This document shows positions 23,802 through 31,746 of a stretch of DNA of 34,487 nucleotides, piece by piece. The stretch spans positions 1-34,487 of the forward strand of contig PHBY01000026.1 in NCBI GenBank assembly GCA_002840735.1. Direction: 5' to 3'. Position numbers and translations under genes: made by a program. Within the stretch, counting starts at the first letter, position 1. Each line of letters opens with the position of its first letter. Below the pieces are notes generated by a model, which worked only from the letters and a program-made list of their open reading frames with translations, made no database searches and was not told the origin of the DNA. The stretch comes from Chloroflexi bacterium HGW-Chloroflexi-2. Lineage in GTDB: Bacteria; Chloroflexota; Anaerolineae; Anaerolineales; Anaerolineaceae.

Positions 23802-24830
23802 ATGCAAGAAAAGCAAAAAATCATCCTTATAGGTTTGGGAAAAGTTGGACATGAAGTGATCCGTCAACTGGACGACTGCGCATTGCCACTTGAGGTATGC
23901 GCCCTGGCGGATAGCACAGCCTATGTTGCAGGTGATCCGCTCGATACTCAGTTGATCAACAGTGCCATCCACGCCAAAGCACTGGGCGAATCCCTGGCAT
24001 CTCTTCCTAACGCTCAACCATTAAAGGCTTTGTCCGATCATTTCAATAAAGGCACCATCATCGTGGATACCAGCGCTGCGAGAGGTATTGATTGGGGCAA
24101 TGCTATAAAAAACGAATGTAAGCTGGTGTTTGCCAACAAAAATGCTCACGCTGCTCCCTGGGCGCAAGCGTCTATTTTGTACAATCAACCGGGTATTCGC
24201 TATGAGTCGACTGTAGGTGCTGGACTCCCGGTGATTGCCAGTTTACGCAGCCAGGTTGTCAGTGGAGATCGGATCACCTGTATCGAAGGTGTGATGAGCG
24301 GTACGCTGGGGTATCTGTGTAGCCAGCTGGAAGCTGGTGTGAGCTACAGCCAGGCTATCAAGCAGGCATTTGATGCCGGATACACCGAACCCGATCCACG
24401 GGATGATTTGAGTGGATTCGATGTGCTGCGCAAAGCGCTGATCCTGGCGCGTACGGCTGGATGGCATCTGGAAGAGCGTGATTTTACAATCGAGCTGCTC
24501 TACGATGAGCGTCTGGTGGGTATGCCCGTCGCAGAATTTTTCAATCTCACACCTTTATTGGACGAAACCTATGCGCAACGAATTGAGAAAGCAACTCGAG
24601 AGGGCAGGGTGCTGCGCTATCTGGCTACCATCACCTCAAAGGGTGGCAAAATTGGCTTGCAGGCGGTGGAACGCAGTTCCCAGGTGGGCGCATTGCAAGG
24701 CCCGGGCAACTATTTTGCCATTTACAGTCAACGTTATAACAAGATTCCACTGGCCATTACCGGTCCCGGCGCGGGGATTGAAGTCACCGCGAATGGGGTT
24801 CTGAATGATATAATCGCGCTACTACGTTAA
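23802..24830 (+). CDS. hom: Homoserine dehydrogenase
   Basis: A 342-aa enzyme reducing aspartate semialdehyde to homoserine (threonine/methionine branch). The NAD(P) motif is GLGKVG (11-16). FANKNAHA, YESTVGAGLPV and DDLSGFDVLRKALILA (containing the catalytic Lys region) match the homoserine dehydrogenase half of ThrA/MetL-type enzymes. There is no C-terminal ACT domain, so classical threonine feedback through ACT is not expected. ATG 23802 has AGGAG seven bases upstream; the longer frame upstream is non-coding. It opens a tightly packed operon with a methyltransferase, asd and a DUF692-like gene. Confidence 0.93.
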   Translation: MQEKQKIILIGLGKVGHEVIRQLDDCALPLEVCALADSTAYVAGDPLDTQLINSAIHAKALGESLASLPNAQPLKALSDHFNKGTIIVDTSAARGIDWGNAIKNECKLVFANKNAHAAPWAQASILYNQPGIRYESTVGAGLPVIASLRSQVVSGDRITCIEGVMSGTLGYLCSQLEAGVSYSQAIKQAFDAGYTEPDPRDDLSGFDVLRKALILARTAGWHLEERDFTIELLYDERLVGMPVAEFFNLTPLLDETYAQRIEKATREGRVLRYLATITSKGGKIGLQAVERSSQVGALQGPGNYFAIYSQRYNKIPLAITGPGAGIEVTANGVLNDIIALLR

Positions 24831-24853
24831 TGACAGGCAGGCAAGAAGGCGAG

Positions 24854-25450
24854 ATGAAGAAATACGAACGCATGGAAGAAATTTACGAATCTGATGCAGT
24901 TCCCTGGGACCAGACCGATCCTCCTCCCGAGGTTGTCACTCTGGCTGCTCAGCTCTTGCCGGGACGGGCACTGGATTTGGGCTGTGGTTTTGGTCGGGCT
25001 GCCATTTACCTGGCTCATCTGGGCTGGCAGGTAGACGGGGTGGATTTTGTCGACCAGGCAGTTCAAGAAGCTAAAATTCGGGCTGCGCAGGCTGGTGTTT
25101 CAGATCGCGCTCACTTTTTTCAATCCGCCGTGACCCAGCTGGATTTTCTGCACGAACCTTATGACTTTGCCCTGGATGTTGGCTGTGCTCATGGCTTAAC
25201 TTTGGAAGAATTACGGACTTATCACCTGCAGTTGTTACGATTGCTCAAACCTGGCGCGATTTTTCTGCTGTTCGCCCATTTAAATGAAGAAGCTGACGAG
25301 CGTGAAGAGAAAAATTGGATGGATGAAGCCGCTTTAAGAAAGCTCTTTGCTGAGGTTTTTCATCTCGAAAAAGCAAAATACGGGCAGACACAAGTAAAAG
25401 ATCAACCCCCCTGGCGCTCCGCCTGGTTCTGGTTCAGAAAGGATTTATGA
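24854..25450 (+). CDS. SAM-dependent methyltransferase inside hom-asd operon
   Basis: A 198-aa class I methyltransferase. Motif I is ALDLGCGFGRAAIYLAHLG, then VDGVDFVDQAV as the acidic loop, and the motif IV area is YDFALDVGCAHGL. ATG 24854 is preferred because AAGG lies at a good distance; ATG 24830 overlaps the hom stop and is also in frame. It ends in an ATGA overlap with asd. This resembles the small-molecule group (thiopurine/tellurite-like, PWDQTDPPPEV). Its placement between two aspartate-family genes suggests a link to that pathway, but no substrate is apparent. Confidence 0.9.
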   Translation: MKKYERMEEIYESDAVPWDQTDPPPEVVTLAAQLLPGRALDLGCGFGRAAIYLAHLGWQVDGVDFVDQAVQEAKIRAAQAGVSDRAHFFQSAVTQLDFLHEPYDFALDVGCAHGLTLEELRTYHLQLLRLLKPGAIFLLFAHLNEEADEREEKNWMDEAALRKLFAEVFHLEKAKYGQTQVKDQPPWRSAWFWFRKDL

Positions 25451-26502
25451 TGAATAAAATTCCCGTTTCCATCTTAGGGGCTACCGGCGCTGTCGGACAA
25501 CGTTTTGTCGAAATGTTGGTGGATCACCCCTATTTCGAGATTGTTGCATTAACCGGTTCGGAACGCAGCGCTGGCAAAGTCTACGGACAGGCTTGCCGCT
25601 GGTTGTTGACCGGTTCCATGCCGGAACAGGTGCGCGATATGATCATTCAGCCAACCAGCACTAACCTACCCGGAAAAGTGGCTTTCTCGGCGCTACCAGC
25701 CCCCATTGCGCGCGAATGGGAACCGCAACTGGCTGCCGCTGGTTATGCGATCTGCTCCAATGCATCCGCGCTCAGGCAAACCCCCGGGGTGCCGCTTTTG
25801 ATCCCAGAAATTAACTATGACCATCTGGAGATGATCCCTTTGCAGCATAGCGAGCTGGGCTGGAAAGGACTGGCCGTCACCAGCCCGAACTGCACCACGA
25901 ATGGGATCGCCATGACCCTGAAACCGCTGGATGATGCCTTTGGGGTGGAGGCTGTCTTCGTCAGCACCATGCAGGCCATCTCTGGTGCAGGTTATCCTGG
26001 ATTGGCCTCGCTGGATATTCTGGATAACGTCATCCCCTTCATCAATGGCGAGGAGGAAAAAATCCAGCTGGAGACCAACCTGTTATTGGGGAAGATGCTG
26101 AATGGTAAACGGGTGAACGCCCAAATCCAAGTCAGTGCGCATGCAAACCGGGTGCCAGTTTTCGATGGACACACCATAGCGCTTTCGATTAAATTCCATC
26201 ACAAACCCAGCGTGGAGGATGCCATACATGCGCTGGAAAGCTTCCGTGGTCCGGTGGAAGTACAACAGATGCCAACCGCTCCGGAGTGTCCAATCCTGGT
26301 GCGGCAGGAAACTGATCGCCCGCAACCACGCCGCGATCGCGATGCCGGCAATGGCATGTCAATCAGCGTGGGACGCATCCGCCCCTGCACGCTCTTTGAT
26401 TTGCGCATGGTCAGCGTGGTGCATAATACCGTGCGGGGAGCTGCGGGTGGTTCGGTTTTGAATGCTGAACTTTTGTATGCCAAAGGCTTACTGGACACTT
26501 GA
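25447..26502 (+). CDS. asd: Aspartate-semialdehyde dehydrogenase
   Basis: A 351-aa enzyme making aspartate semialdehyde from aspartyl phosphate with NADPH, the step before Hom. GATGAVGQRFVEML is the N-terminal nucleotide motif; the catalytic Cys is in SPNCTTNGIAM and the catalytic His in HANRVPVFDGH. The SPNCTT form and length match the archaeal/fungal-type enzyme. It overlaps the methyltransferase by four bases and the next gene by four (TTGA), so translation is coupled. An aspartokinase is not in the window. Confidence 0.93.
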   Translation: MMNKIPVSILGATGAVGQRFVEMLVDHPYFEIVALTGSERSAGKVYGQACRWLLTGSMPEQVRDMIIQPTSTNLPGKVAFSALPAPIAREWEPQLAAAGYAICSNASALRQTPGVPLLIPEINYDHLEMIPLQHSELGWKGLAVTSPNCTTNGIAMTLKPLDDAFGVEAVFVSTMQAISGAGYPGLASLDILDNVIPFINGEEEKIQLETNLLLGKMLNGKRVNAQIQVSAHANRVPVFDGHTIALSIKFHHKPSVEDAIHALESFRGPVEVQQMPTAPECPILVRQETDRPQPRRDRDAGNGMSISVGRIRPCTLFDLRMVSVVHNTVRGAAGGSVLNAELLYAKGLLDT

Positions 26503-27284
26503 TTCAACTGGGAATGACCGACTGCCCTGTTGTACGCCAACTCCTGGACACCAATCAACTGGAACTGGATTACCTGGAAGTGCATGGACCTTTTGTTCAG
26601 AATGCCCGGCAGGCATATCCTGACAAGCCCATGCTGCTGCACAATGCACTGTATCAATGGTCACTGACACATGCGGATGGGCTGGAAAATAAAAACGCTG
26701 CGCAGGTCACTTTGGAGCGTCTGGTGCTGTCCAGATCCCCCTGGTATAGCCTGCATCTGGGTTTCTCTGTGGAGGAAGTCGATTTCTACGATGAAGCCTT
26801 GCAGGGGATCTCCCCGTTGCAACCGCGCGAACTGGTACTGGAGCGCTGTATATCACGCCTGAAGCAGCTGAAATCCATTCTGTCGATGCCGATTCTGATC
26901 GAGAACCTGGATTACAACCCGACGCAGGCATATGAATATGTGTGTGATCCTGATTTTATACAGAAAGTCCTATCCGAAACAGACACTTATCTTTTATTTG
27001 ACCTTGCACATGCCCGTGTAACGTCGCACGCTTTTGGCATATCTGTTGAGGACTACATTGCACAGCTTCCGCTTGAAAAAATACGGCAGATTCACCTCAA
27101 TTGCCCTGGTTGGCGGGAAGGTCGCCTGGTGGATGCTCACCTGGCGTTGGAAGAAGATGATTATCAGCTCTTCGAACAGATCCTATCGCGCTGCCAGACC
27201 TGGTCGGTGACACTGGAATACAATCATGAGCCGGAAAACATTCTGTCCCAGATCAGGCGATTACGAGAAATTCTCAATAGATAA
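26499..27284 (+). CDS. DUF692/MNIO-like TIM-barrel, putative iron oxidase
   Basis: A 261-aa protein resembling DUF692 (multinuclear non-haem iron oxidase). Candidate metal ligands are H48 (LLHN), H86 (YSLHLGFS), E135 (ILIENLDYN), D168 and H171 (LLFDLAHAR), H199 (QIHLNCPG), D212 and H214 (VDAHLAL), and E240 (TLEYNHEP). MNIO enzymes such as MbnB modify Cys or other residues of peptides, usually beside a partner protein and a precursor. No precursor or MbnC-like partner is seen here. The start is TTG 26499 within the asd stop codon (ATG 26514 is the alternative), showing translational coupling. Family assignment is by pattern; a sugar-phosphate-isomerase-like TIM barrel is the alternative. Confidence 0.6.
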   Translation: MIQLGMTDCPVVRQLLDTNQLELDYLEVHGPFVQNARQAYPDKPMLLHNALYQWSLTHADGLENKNAAQVTLERLVLSRSPWYSLHLGFSVEEVDFYDEALQGISPLQPRELVLERCISRLKQLKSILSMPILIENLDYNPTQAYEYVCDPDFIQKVLSETDTYLLFDLAHARVTSHAFGISVEDYIAQLPLEKIRQIHLNCPGWREGRLVDAHLALEEDDYQLFEQILSRCQTWSVTLEYNHEPENILSQIRRLREILNR

Positions 27285-27349
27285 GCAGACTCCAGCAGTC
27301 AAACTTCATCAAGTATTAATCTTTTTCACCTGAAATCTTATTTCTCGGA

Positions 27350-27377
27350 TTGTAAAGCCTGTAAAACGCGATAAAAT
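27350..27377 (+). promoter_or_regulatory. Candidate promoter for the acyltransferase gene
   Basis: TTGTAA (27350-27355), a 16-bp spacer and TAAAAT (27372-27377), 24 bp before ATG 27402 and after the end of the hom operon. Confidence 0.5.
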
Positions 27378-27401
27378 AGTAACAGAAAATGTACGGAGAG
27401 G

Positions 27402-28097
27402 ATGCTTTTGGAAAGAGATACCTTGCAGCGAATCATGTATTACCTGTTCGATCACATTACTGTGACTCGGTTTGAAGGCATTGAAAATATTCCTAAGGAA
27501 GGTGGCGTGATCGTTGCCACCAATCACATGAGCCGCATGGATATCCCCCTGCTGTTTGTTAACCCGGTTCGCAAAGATATCACCGCGCTGGTAGCTGAAA
27601 AATACGTCAATTATCCGGGCATCAGCTGGTTTGCTAAAACAGCGGGGGCCGTTTACATCGACCGTGATCGGGCGGATTTTGGCGCTTTTCGTGAAGCACA
27701 AAAACTGATCAAGTCTGGTATTGCCATGGGCATTGCTCCGGAAGGCACGCGCAGCAAGGTCAATGAACTCTTGGAAGGCAAGGCGGGCACCATTTTACTG
27801 GCATTACGTACCGGAGCGCCAATTGTCCCGGTTGGACTGGCTGGGACTGAGGACAGCTTCAAACGTTTGTTCACCTTTCGTAAGCCCCGTATGGTGGTGC
27901 GTTTTGGAGAACCCTTCGTTATTGACGATCTACCACGTGAAAACCGCGAAGAAGCTTTGCAGAAAGCTGTGGACGAGATCATGTGCCGGATTGCAGCCTT
28001 GTTACCTCCACGTTATTGGGGTTTTTATAAAGATCACCCTCGGTTGCAGGAACTGATCGCCGAGCAGGGTGGACCAGTCTCCAGTGAGAGACCCTGA
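27402..28097 (+). CDS. plsC: 1-acyl-glycerol-3-phosphate acyltransferase
   Basis: A 231-aa PlsC-type acyltransferase. The HX4D box is NHMSRMD (H42, D47), and the substrate-binding motif is APEGTRSK (112-119), with TAGAVYIDRDRADFGAF between them. It adds the second acyl chain to lysophosphatidate at the cytoplasmic membrane face in phospholipid synthesis, or acts on a related lipid. GGAGAGG directly precedes ATG 27402. Four bases separate it from the next membrane-protein gene, so the two probably share a transcript. Confidence 0.92.
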   Translation: MLLERDTLQRIMYYLFDHITVTRFEGIENIPKEGGVIVATNHMSRMDIPLLFVNPVRKDITALVAEKYVNYPGISWFAKTAGAVYIDRDRADFGAFREAQKLIKSGIAMGIAPEGTRSKVNELLEGKAGTILLALRTGAPIVPVGLAGTEDSFKRLFTFRKPRMVVRFGEPFVIDDLPRENREEALQKAVDEIMCRIAALLPPRYWGFYKDHPRLQELIAEQGGPVSSERP

Positions 28098-28101
28098 GAT
28101 T

Positions 28102-28713
28102 ATGCAAACCGGTTTCTGGTGGATTTTATTCGCGTTGCTGCTGTATGGAGTAATCCATTCGATTCTGGCTGCCCATCGCACCAAGGATTGGGTCAAAGCC
28201 TGGTGGGGTGAGAGACACTATAACCGGTATTACCGTCTGTTCTTTTCCATGCAAGCGGTGGTGTTGTTCATTCCAGTGCTACTGCTGGTGGGTCTTTTGC
28301 CCGATGAGACCATCTACCGGATTCCTGCTCCCTGGGTGTATCTGACGATCGGGCTGCAGATCATGGCCGTTTTTGGCATCCTGCACAGCATCATGTTGAC
28401 CGGAATGCTGCGGTTTACCGGTATTCAGCAAGCCATCGAGCCTGCCCGGGCACAGAAACCGATGAAGCTGGTTATTCGCAGCCTCTACCGCTGGATCCGC
28501 CATCCCATTTACACCTGCATGTTTGTATTCATCTGGCTGGTACCGGTGATGACCTGGAATGTGCTAGCCCTCAGTATTGGTATTTCCGTTTACAACATCC
28601 TCGGTGCTTTATTGGAAGAGCACAAACTCAAAAGCGAGTTCGGGCAGTCTTATGAGGATTATAGCCTACAGACTCCCTTTCTCATTCCCGGTCTCAAATT
28701 TCGAAAACAGTAG
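28102..28713 (+). CDS. ICMT/NnrU-like integral membrane methyltransferase-type protein
   Basis: A 203-aa protein with about five membrane helices; a GTG at 28069 could extend it by 11 residues. The C-terminal YRWIRHPIYTCMFVFIW and LLEEHKLKSEFGQSYEDYSL match the SAM-binding region shared by isoprenylcysteine carboxyl methyltransferases, phospholipid methyltransferases and NnrU/MddA proteins (RHPxY and ExxLxxxFGxxYxxY). It may methylate a lipid or a thiol in the membrane. The gene follows plsC by four bases, which favours a lipid role, but that is inference. Confidence 0.8.
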   Translation: MQTGFWWILFALLLYGVIHSILAAHRTKDWVKAWWGERHYNRYYRLFFSMQAVVLFIPVLLLVGLLPDETIYRIPAPWVYLTIGLQIMAVFGILHSIMLTGMLRFTGIQQAIEPARAQKPMKLVIRSLYRWIRHPIYTCMFVFIWLVPVMTWNVLALSIGISVYNILGALLEEHKLKSEFGQSYEDYSLQTPFLIPGLKFRKQ

Positions 28714-28770
28714 TAAAATTTACCAACAGTAAAGAAATTATTCGTCAATAAATTCACCTCCGGATATTTA

Positions 28771-29682
28771 ATGACTCAATCACAGAACAATCGCTCAACT
28801 CTCAAACGCTACGCCTGGCTGTCCATTGCTGCCGCATTGGTCACCATGGGATTGAAAGCCACGGCTTACTTCCTGACTGGATCGGTGGGGTTGCTCTCCG
28901 ATGCAGTCGAGTCGCTGGTCAATCTGGCAGGTGGCATCATGGTCCTGAGTATGCTTAGTATTGCTACCCGTCCTGCGGATGATAATCACGCGTACGGGCA
29001 CAGTAAAGCCGAATACTTCTCCAGTGGATTTGAGGGTTCCTTAATTTTGATTGCCGCTGGTAGCATCATCTACACAGCTGTCAAACGTCTGATAGAACCC
29101 CAACCTCTGGAACAATTAGGAATCGGACTGGTTGTGTTATTTCTGGCATCCATGGTGAATCTGGGCGTCTCATTGATCCTGAAACGCGCAGGAAAACGTC
29201 ACAACGCGATATCACTGACCGCTAATTCCCACCACCTGATGACGGATGTGTGGACCTCTGGTGGTGTGCTGGTGGGCGTGGGCTTAGTAGCGCTCACGAA
29301 CTGGCAACCACTCGACTCGATCGTCGCGATCCTGGCAGCCATCAATATTCTCTGGACCGGGTACAAGATCGTACGCGACTCTGCCTATGGGTTGATGGAC
29401 ACAGCTTTACTGCAGGAAGACCTGGATTTAATCGACATGGTGCTGGATCAGTACAAATGTCAGGGGTTGGAATTCCACGCCGTGCGCACCCGCCAGTCGG
29501 GATCCAGTAAGTTTATCAATATGCACGTGCTGGTACCGAATGAATGGACGGTTGAATATGGTCATGCTTTGCTCAACCAGATCGAGAACGAACTGAAAGA
29601 ACGCCTGCCGAATACTAATATCTTCACACATTTGGAACCACTGCACGATCCGAGTTCGTATACGGATATTGAGGTGTGTTAG
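28771..29682 (+). CDS. Cation diffusion facilitator (metal exporter)
   Basis: A 303-aa CDF transporter with about six membrane helices and a cytoplasmic C-terminal domain. Metal-site segments are LLSDAVESLVN in helix 2 (D44) and SHHLMTDVWTS in helix 5 (HxxxD). HAYGHSKAEY lies in the first loop. The C-terminal ferredoxin-like part has NMHVLVP and FTHLEPLHD. Members export Zn2+, Fe2+, Mn2+ or Co2+ with proton antiport; the ion is not determined. Its TAG stop sits at the beginning of a heptad repeat array. Confidence 0.95.
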   Translation: MTQSQNNRSTLKRYAWLSIAAALVTMGLKATAYFLTGSVGLLSDAVESLVNLAGGIMVLSMLSIATRPADDNHAYGHSKAEYFSSGFEGSLILIAAGSIIYTAVKRLIEPQPLEQLGIGLVVLFLASMVNLGVSLILKRAGKRHNAISLTANSHHLMTDVWTSGGVLVGVGLVALTNWQPLDSIVAILAAINILWTGYKIVRDSAYGLMDTALLQEDLDLIDMVLDQYKCQGLEFHAVRTRQSGSSKFINMHVLVPNEWTVEYGHALLNQIENELKERLPNTNIFTHLEPLHDPSSYTDIEVC

Positions 29683-29757
29683 CTGGTAGCTGGTGGCTGA
29701 CGGCTGACGGCTGACGGCTGACGGCTGACGGCTGACGGCTGACGGCTGACGGCTGAC
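29681..29757. repeat. Eleven heptads, nine perfect GGCTGAC
   Basis: Two AGCTGGT units then nine identical GGCTGAC units, starting on the stop codon of the CDF gene. The perfect identity suggests recent expansion. Confidence 0.95.
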
Positions 29758-29903
29758 GGAAAAATTATAATTCGTACCGGCATGGTCCGTGACCTGCCCG
29801 AGGGTCGGGTGGGTTGGAATCCACGCCGTACGGATGGTTTGTTGCGGGGTACACCTGTGGTTGATACCCGTTCCGAGTACACGAACCACAGGCTGTTAAC
29901 ATT

Positions 29904-29925
29904 CAAACCGATTGAAATCGGTTTG
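29904..29925. repeat. 22-bp palindrome, shared with window end
   Basis: CAAACCGATT - GA - AATCGGTTTG, perfect 10-bp arms, with ATTTTGG to its right. The same palindrome with the flank on the other side occurs at 34467-34487 (cut by the window end). Confidence 0.9.
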
Positions 29926-29972
29926 ATTTTGGTAGACACGGATTTTTCTGTGGTGTGGAGCCAGGGTAGGGG

Positions 29973-30044
29973 CAATCCCTTGTGGTTGCCCAATCCCTTG
30001 TGGTTGCCCAATCCCTTGTGATTGCCCGATCCCTTGTGATTGCC
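29973..30044. repeat. Four tandem 18-bp repeats
   Basis: Units of YRATCCCTTGTGRTTGCC at 29973-29990, 29991-30008, 30009-30026 and 30027-30044, the first two identical and later ones drifting by one or two bases. With the preceding GGGGCAA they can form GGGCAA/TTGCCC stems. Confidence 0.9.
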
Positions 30045-30092
30045 CGATCATGCGGACAAGCCGGGGTAGGGACAAGCCACTACCCCTACGGT

Positions 30093-30121
30093 TTGGGCTT
30101 GTCGTCCCAACCGGGTATAAT
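30093..30121 (+). promoter_or_regulatory. Candidate promoter for the membrane acyltransferase
   Basis: TTGGGC (30093-30098), 17 bp, then TATAAT (30116-30121), 43 bp before ATG 30165. Confidence 0.5.
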
Positions 30122-30164
30122 AAAGGCTGGTTTTACCCCGAACAGCGATTTGTAATCATGAGTG

Positions 30165-31652
30165 ATGAAAGATTTTTTGAATAAATTATTTCCCTGGCTA
30201 GTGTTGGTCGTCAGTTTGATCAATGCTTTCTGGCTGTTGCTCATCCCCGGGGAGAAGAGCGGCTCTTTCTTTAACATTTCCATTCTGCGCTTGATTTTGA
30301 TCGGGTTGATTTTATTGCCTGGCATTGTGATGCTCATCCTGCGAACTGCTTGGGGAAAATTCCTGACGATCAGACATGCGAAGAGGATAACAAAAATAAT
30401 CTCAACCGTTGCCTTCTGGACGCTGATTGGCGTTGGTTTCTTCTTGTTGATGCCGTATACCCGTTTCCGTCTGGAACTCGCTTATGAGGTCTGGTTGCGG
30501 TTATTGCCGGTCGTCCTGACATATGGGTTGATTGGCCTGTTATGGATTGGGTACAAATGGCTGGGGTTGAGATCACAACAGGTTCCAGCAACACGGTTGA
30601 GCAACCGGGAGGTGTTCATCGATTTTGCGCGCGGATTTGCGATTCTACTGGCAGTCGGGTCGCATGCTTTTTATGCGTTTGGATACGATGTCCTGTTTGG
30701 TGATGCCATGTACCAGGTCATGTCTTTTACCCGGTTGGCCACCCCCAGCTTCATCCTGATCACCGGTATGATGTTTGAGCTGGTGTATTTACGCAAGGCA
30801 GAGAAACAGGGTTTCAAAGTAATGGTCAAGAGTCTGGTCAGCCGGGCGGTACAATGTTACCTTGCTTATGGGATTACCGTTCTGATCGAGTGGTTCAACC
30901 AACAATTGAGCACAGCCGATGCGCAACTTGCCGTGATTTTTATGGGTAATTCCCTCTTCTCGGGGATTTTACAGTTCTATACGCTCTTCTTATTGTTAGC
31001 GATTCCGATCATCTGGCTGCGCAGACGCTTTGGCATCTGGTGGACGAGTGCAATTCCAGTGTTGGTCTGGTTGGGGGATGTTTTGCTCGAGCGAATGACC
31101 TGGCCAGCTGAAGACCAACCATTCGGACATTTTACTGCGCTACTATTTGGGCATCCGTCTGTATCCCATTTCAGCATGTGGCATGCCCTCACCTTCATGT
31201 CATTTGGGATGCTGGTGGGGTACATGCTCAAGCGATCCAAACTGGAGGGAAATTGGAAGCATTTTCAGATCATCCTACTGATATTGTTTCTGCTCAATCT
31301 TCTCATAAGCCTGGTAACTGTGTTACCTACCACCCGGGATGCCTTCTTTTTTGATTTTTCGAATACTTTCCGGTTTAATCATGACCTTCCATATTACAGC
31401 ATCGGCAGTATGGGTGCTTTCCTGCTGTTGTGGATCACCTGGAAGCTACGCCGCTGGCTTGTGCATCCCTGGTTGGAGCACACAGTGACCACGCTGGGTA
31501 AGGATTCTTTGTGGGCCTTTGCAGTGGGTAATAGTCTGGTCGCTGTGCTGCCTGCGCTTTCCACGCAGATCTGGTTTGTGGTGTTGTTTGTGGTGGCGGT
31601 GTTGGGGGGAAGTGTGGTGGTGATAAAAGTAAAAAAGTTGCTGAGCTCTTGA
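30165..31652 (+). CDS. Multi-pass membrane acyltransferase (OpgC/Acyl_transf_3-like)
   Basis: A 495-aa protein with roughly 12 membrane helices. After an N-terminal set of helices, residues about 145-200 (REVFIDFARGFAILLAVGSH) match the opening of OpgC/DUF1624-type membrane acyltransferases (RxxxIDxxRG). A later TRLATPSFILITGMMFEL segment fits the catalytic face. These enzymes transfer acyl groups to extracytoplasmic glycans. Which glycan is unknown. The start is ATG 30165 (GTG 30162 adjoins it) with no clear ribosome site. It is convergent with the DUF255 gene. Confidence 0.7.
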   Translation: MKDFLNKLFPWLVLVVSLINAFWLLLIPGEKSGSFFNISILRLILIGLILLPGIVMLILRTAWGKFLTIRHAKRITKIISTVAFWTLIGVGFFLLMPYTRFRLELAYEVWLRLLPVVLTYGLIGLLWIGYKWLGLRSQQVPATRLSNREVFIDFARGFAILLAVGSHAFYAFGYDVLFGDAMYQVMSFTRLATPSFILITGMMFELVYLRKAEKQGFKVMVKSLVSRAVQCYLAYGITVLIEWFNQQLSTADAQLAVIFMGNSLFSGILQFYTLFLLLAIPIIWLRRRFGIWWTSAIPVLVWLGDVLLERMTWPAEDQPFGHFTALLFGHPSVSHFSMWHALTFMSFGMLVGYMLKRSKLEGNWKHFQIILLILFLLNLLISLVTVLPTTRDAFFFDFSNTFRFNHDLPYYSIGSMGAFLLLWITWKLRRWLVHPWLEHTVTTLGKDSLWAFAVGNSLVAVLPALSTQIWFVVLFVVAVLGGSVVVIKVKKLLSS

Positions 31653-31667
31653 GCTGGTAAAAAAAGA

Positions 31668-31745
31668 TTCAAGGCTCAAGGAAAAAGGCGAAGGGGGAAA
31701 AAGTTGACAGCCGACAGTCGACCGTGACCTAGTGACTAGTCACCG
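31668..31745. repeat. Heptads plus a 12-bp palindrome between convergent genes
   Basis: TTCAAGG, CTCAAGG, a purine-rich spacer, then TTGACAG, CCGACAG, TCGACCG and degenerating units. A perfect 12-bp palindrome GTGACTAGTCAC is at 31732-31743, two bases before the neighbouring stop codon. No conventional terminator was seen, so this repeat may serve there. Confidence 0.75.
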
Positions 31746-31746
31746 G

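Larger units (their letters stand above)
29683..30164. other. 482-bp gene-free region of compound repeats
   Basis: No gene supported. It contains the heptad array, a 9-bp-arm hairpin (CCTGTGGTT at 29854-29862 with AACCACAGG at 29884-29892), the 22-bp palindrome at 29904-29925, the four 18-bp repeats at 29973-30044, a GTAGGG...CCCTAC inverted pair near 30065-30090 and the promoter of the following gene. Confidence 0.7.

Noticed and set aside
29428-30021. Minus- and plus-strand frames with SRQPSAV repeats
   Set aside because: The repeated peptide is the translation of the GGCTGAC heptads; no gene signal.
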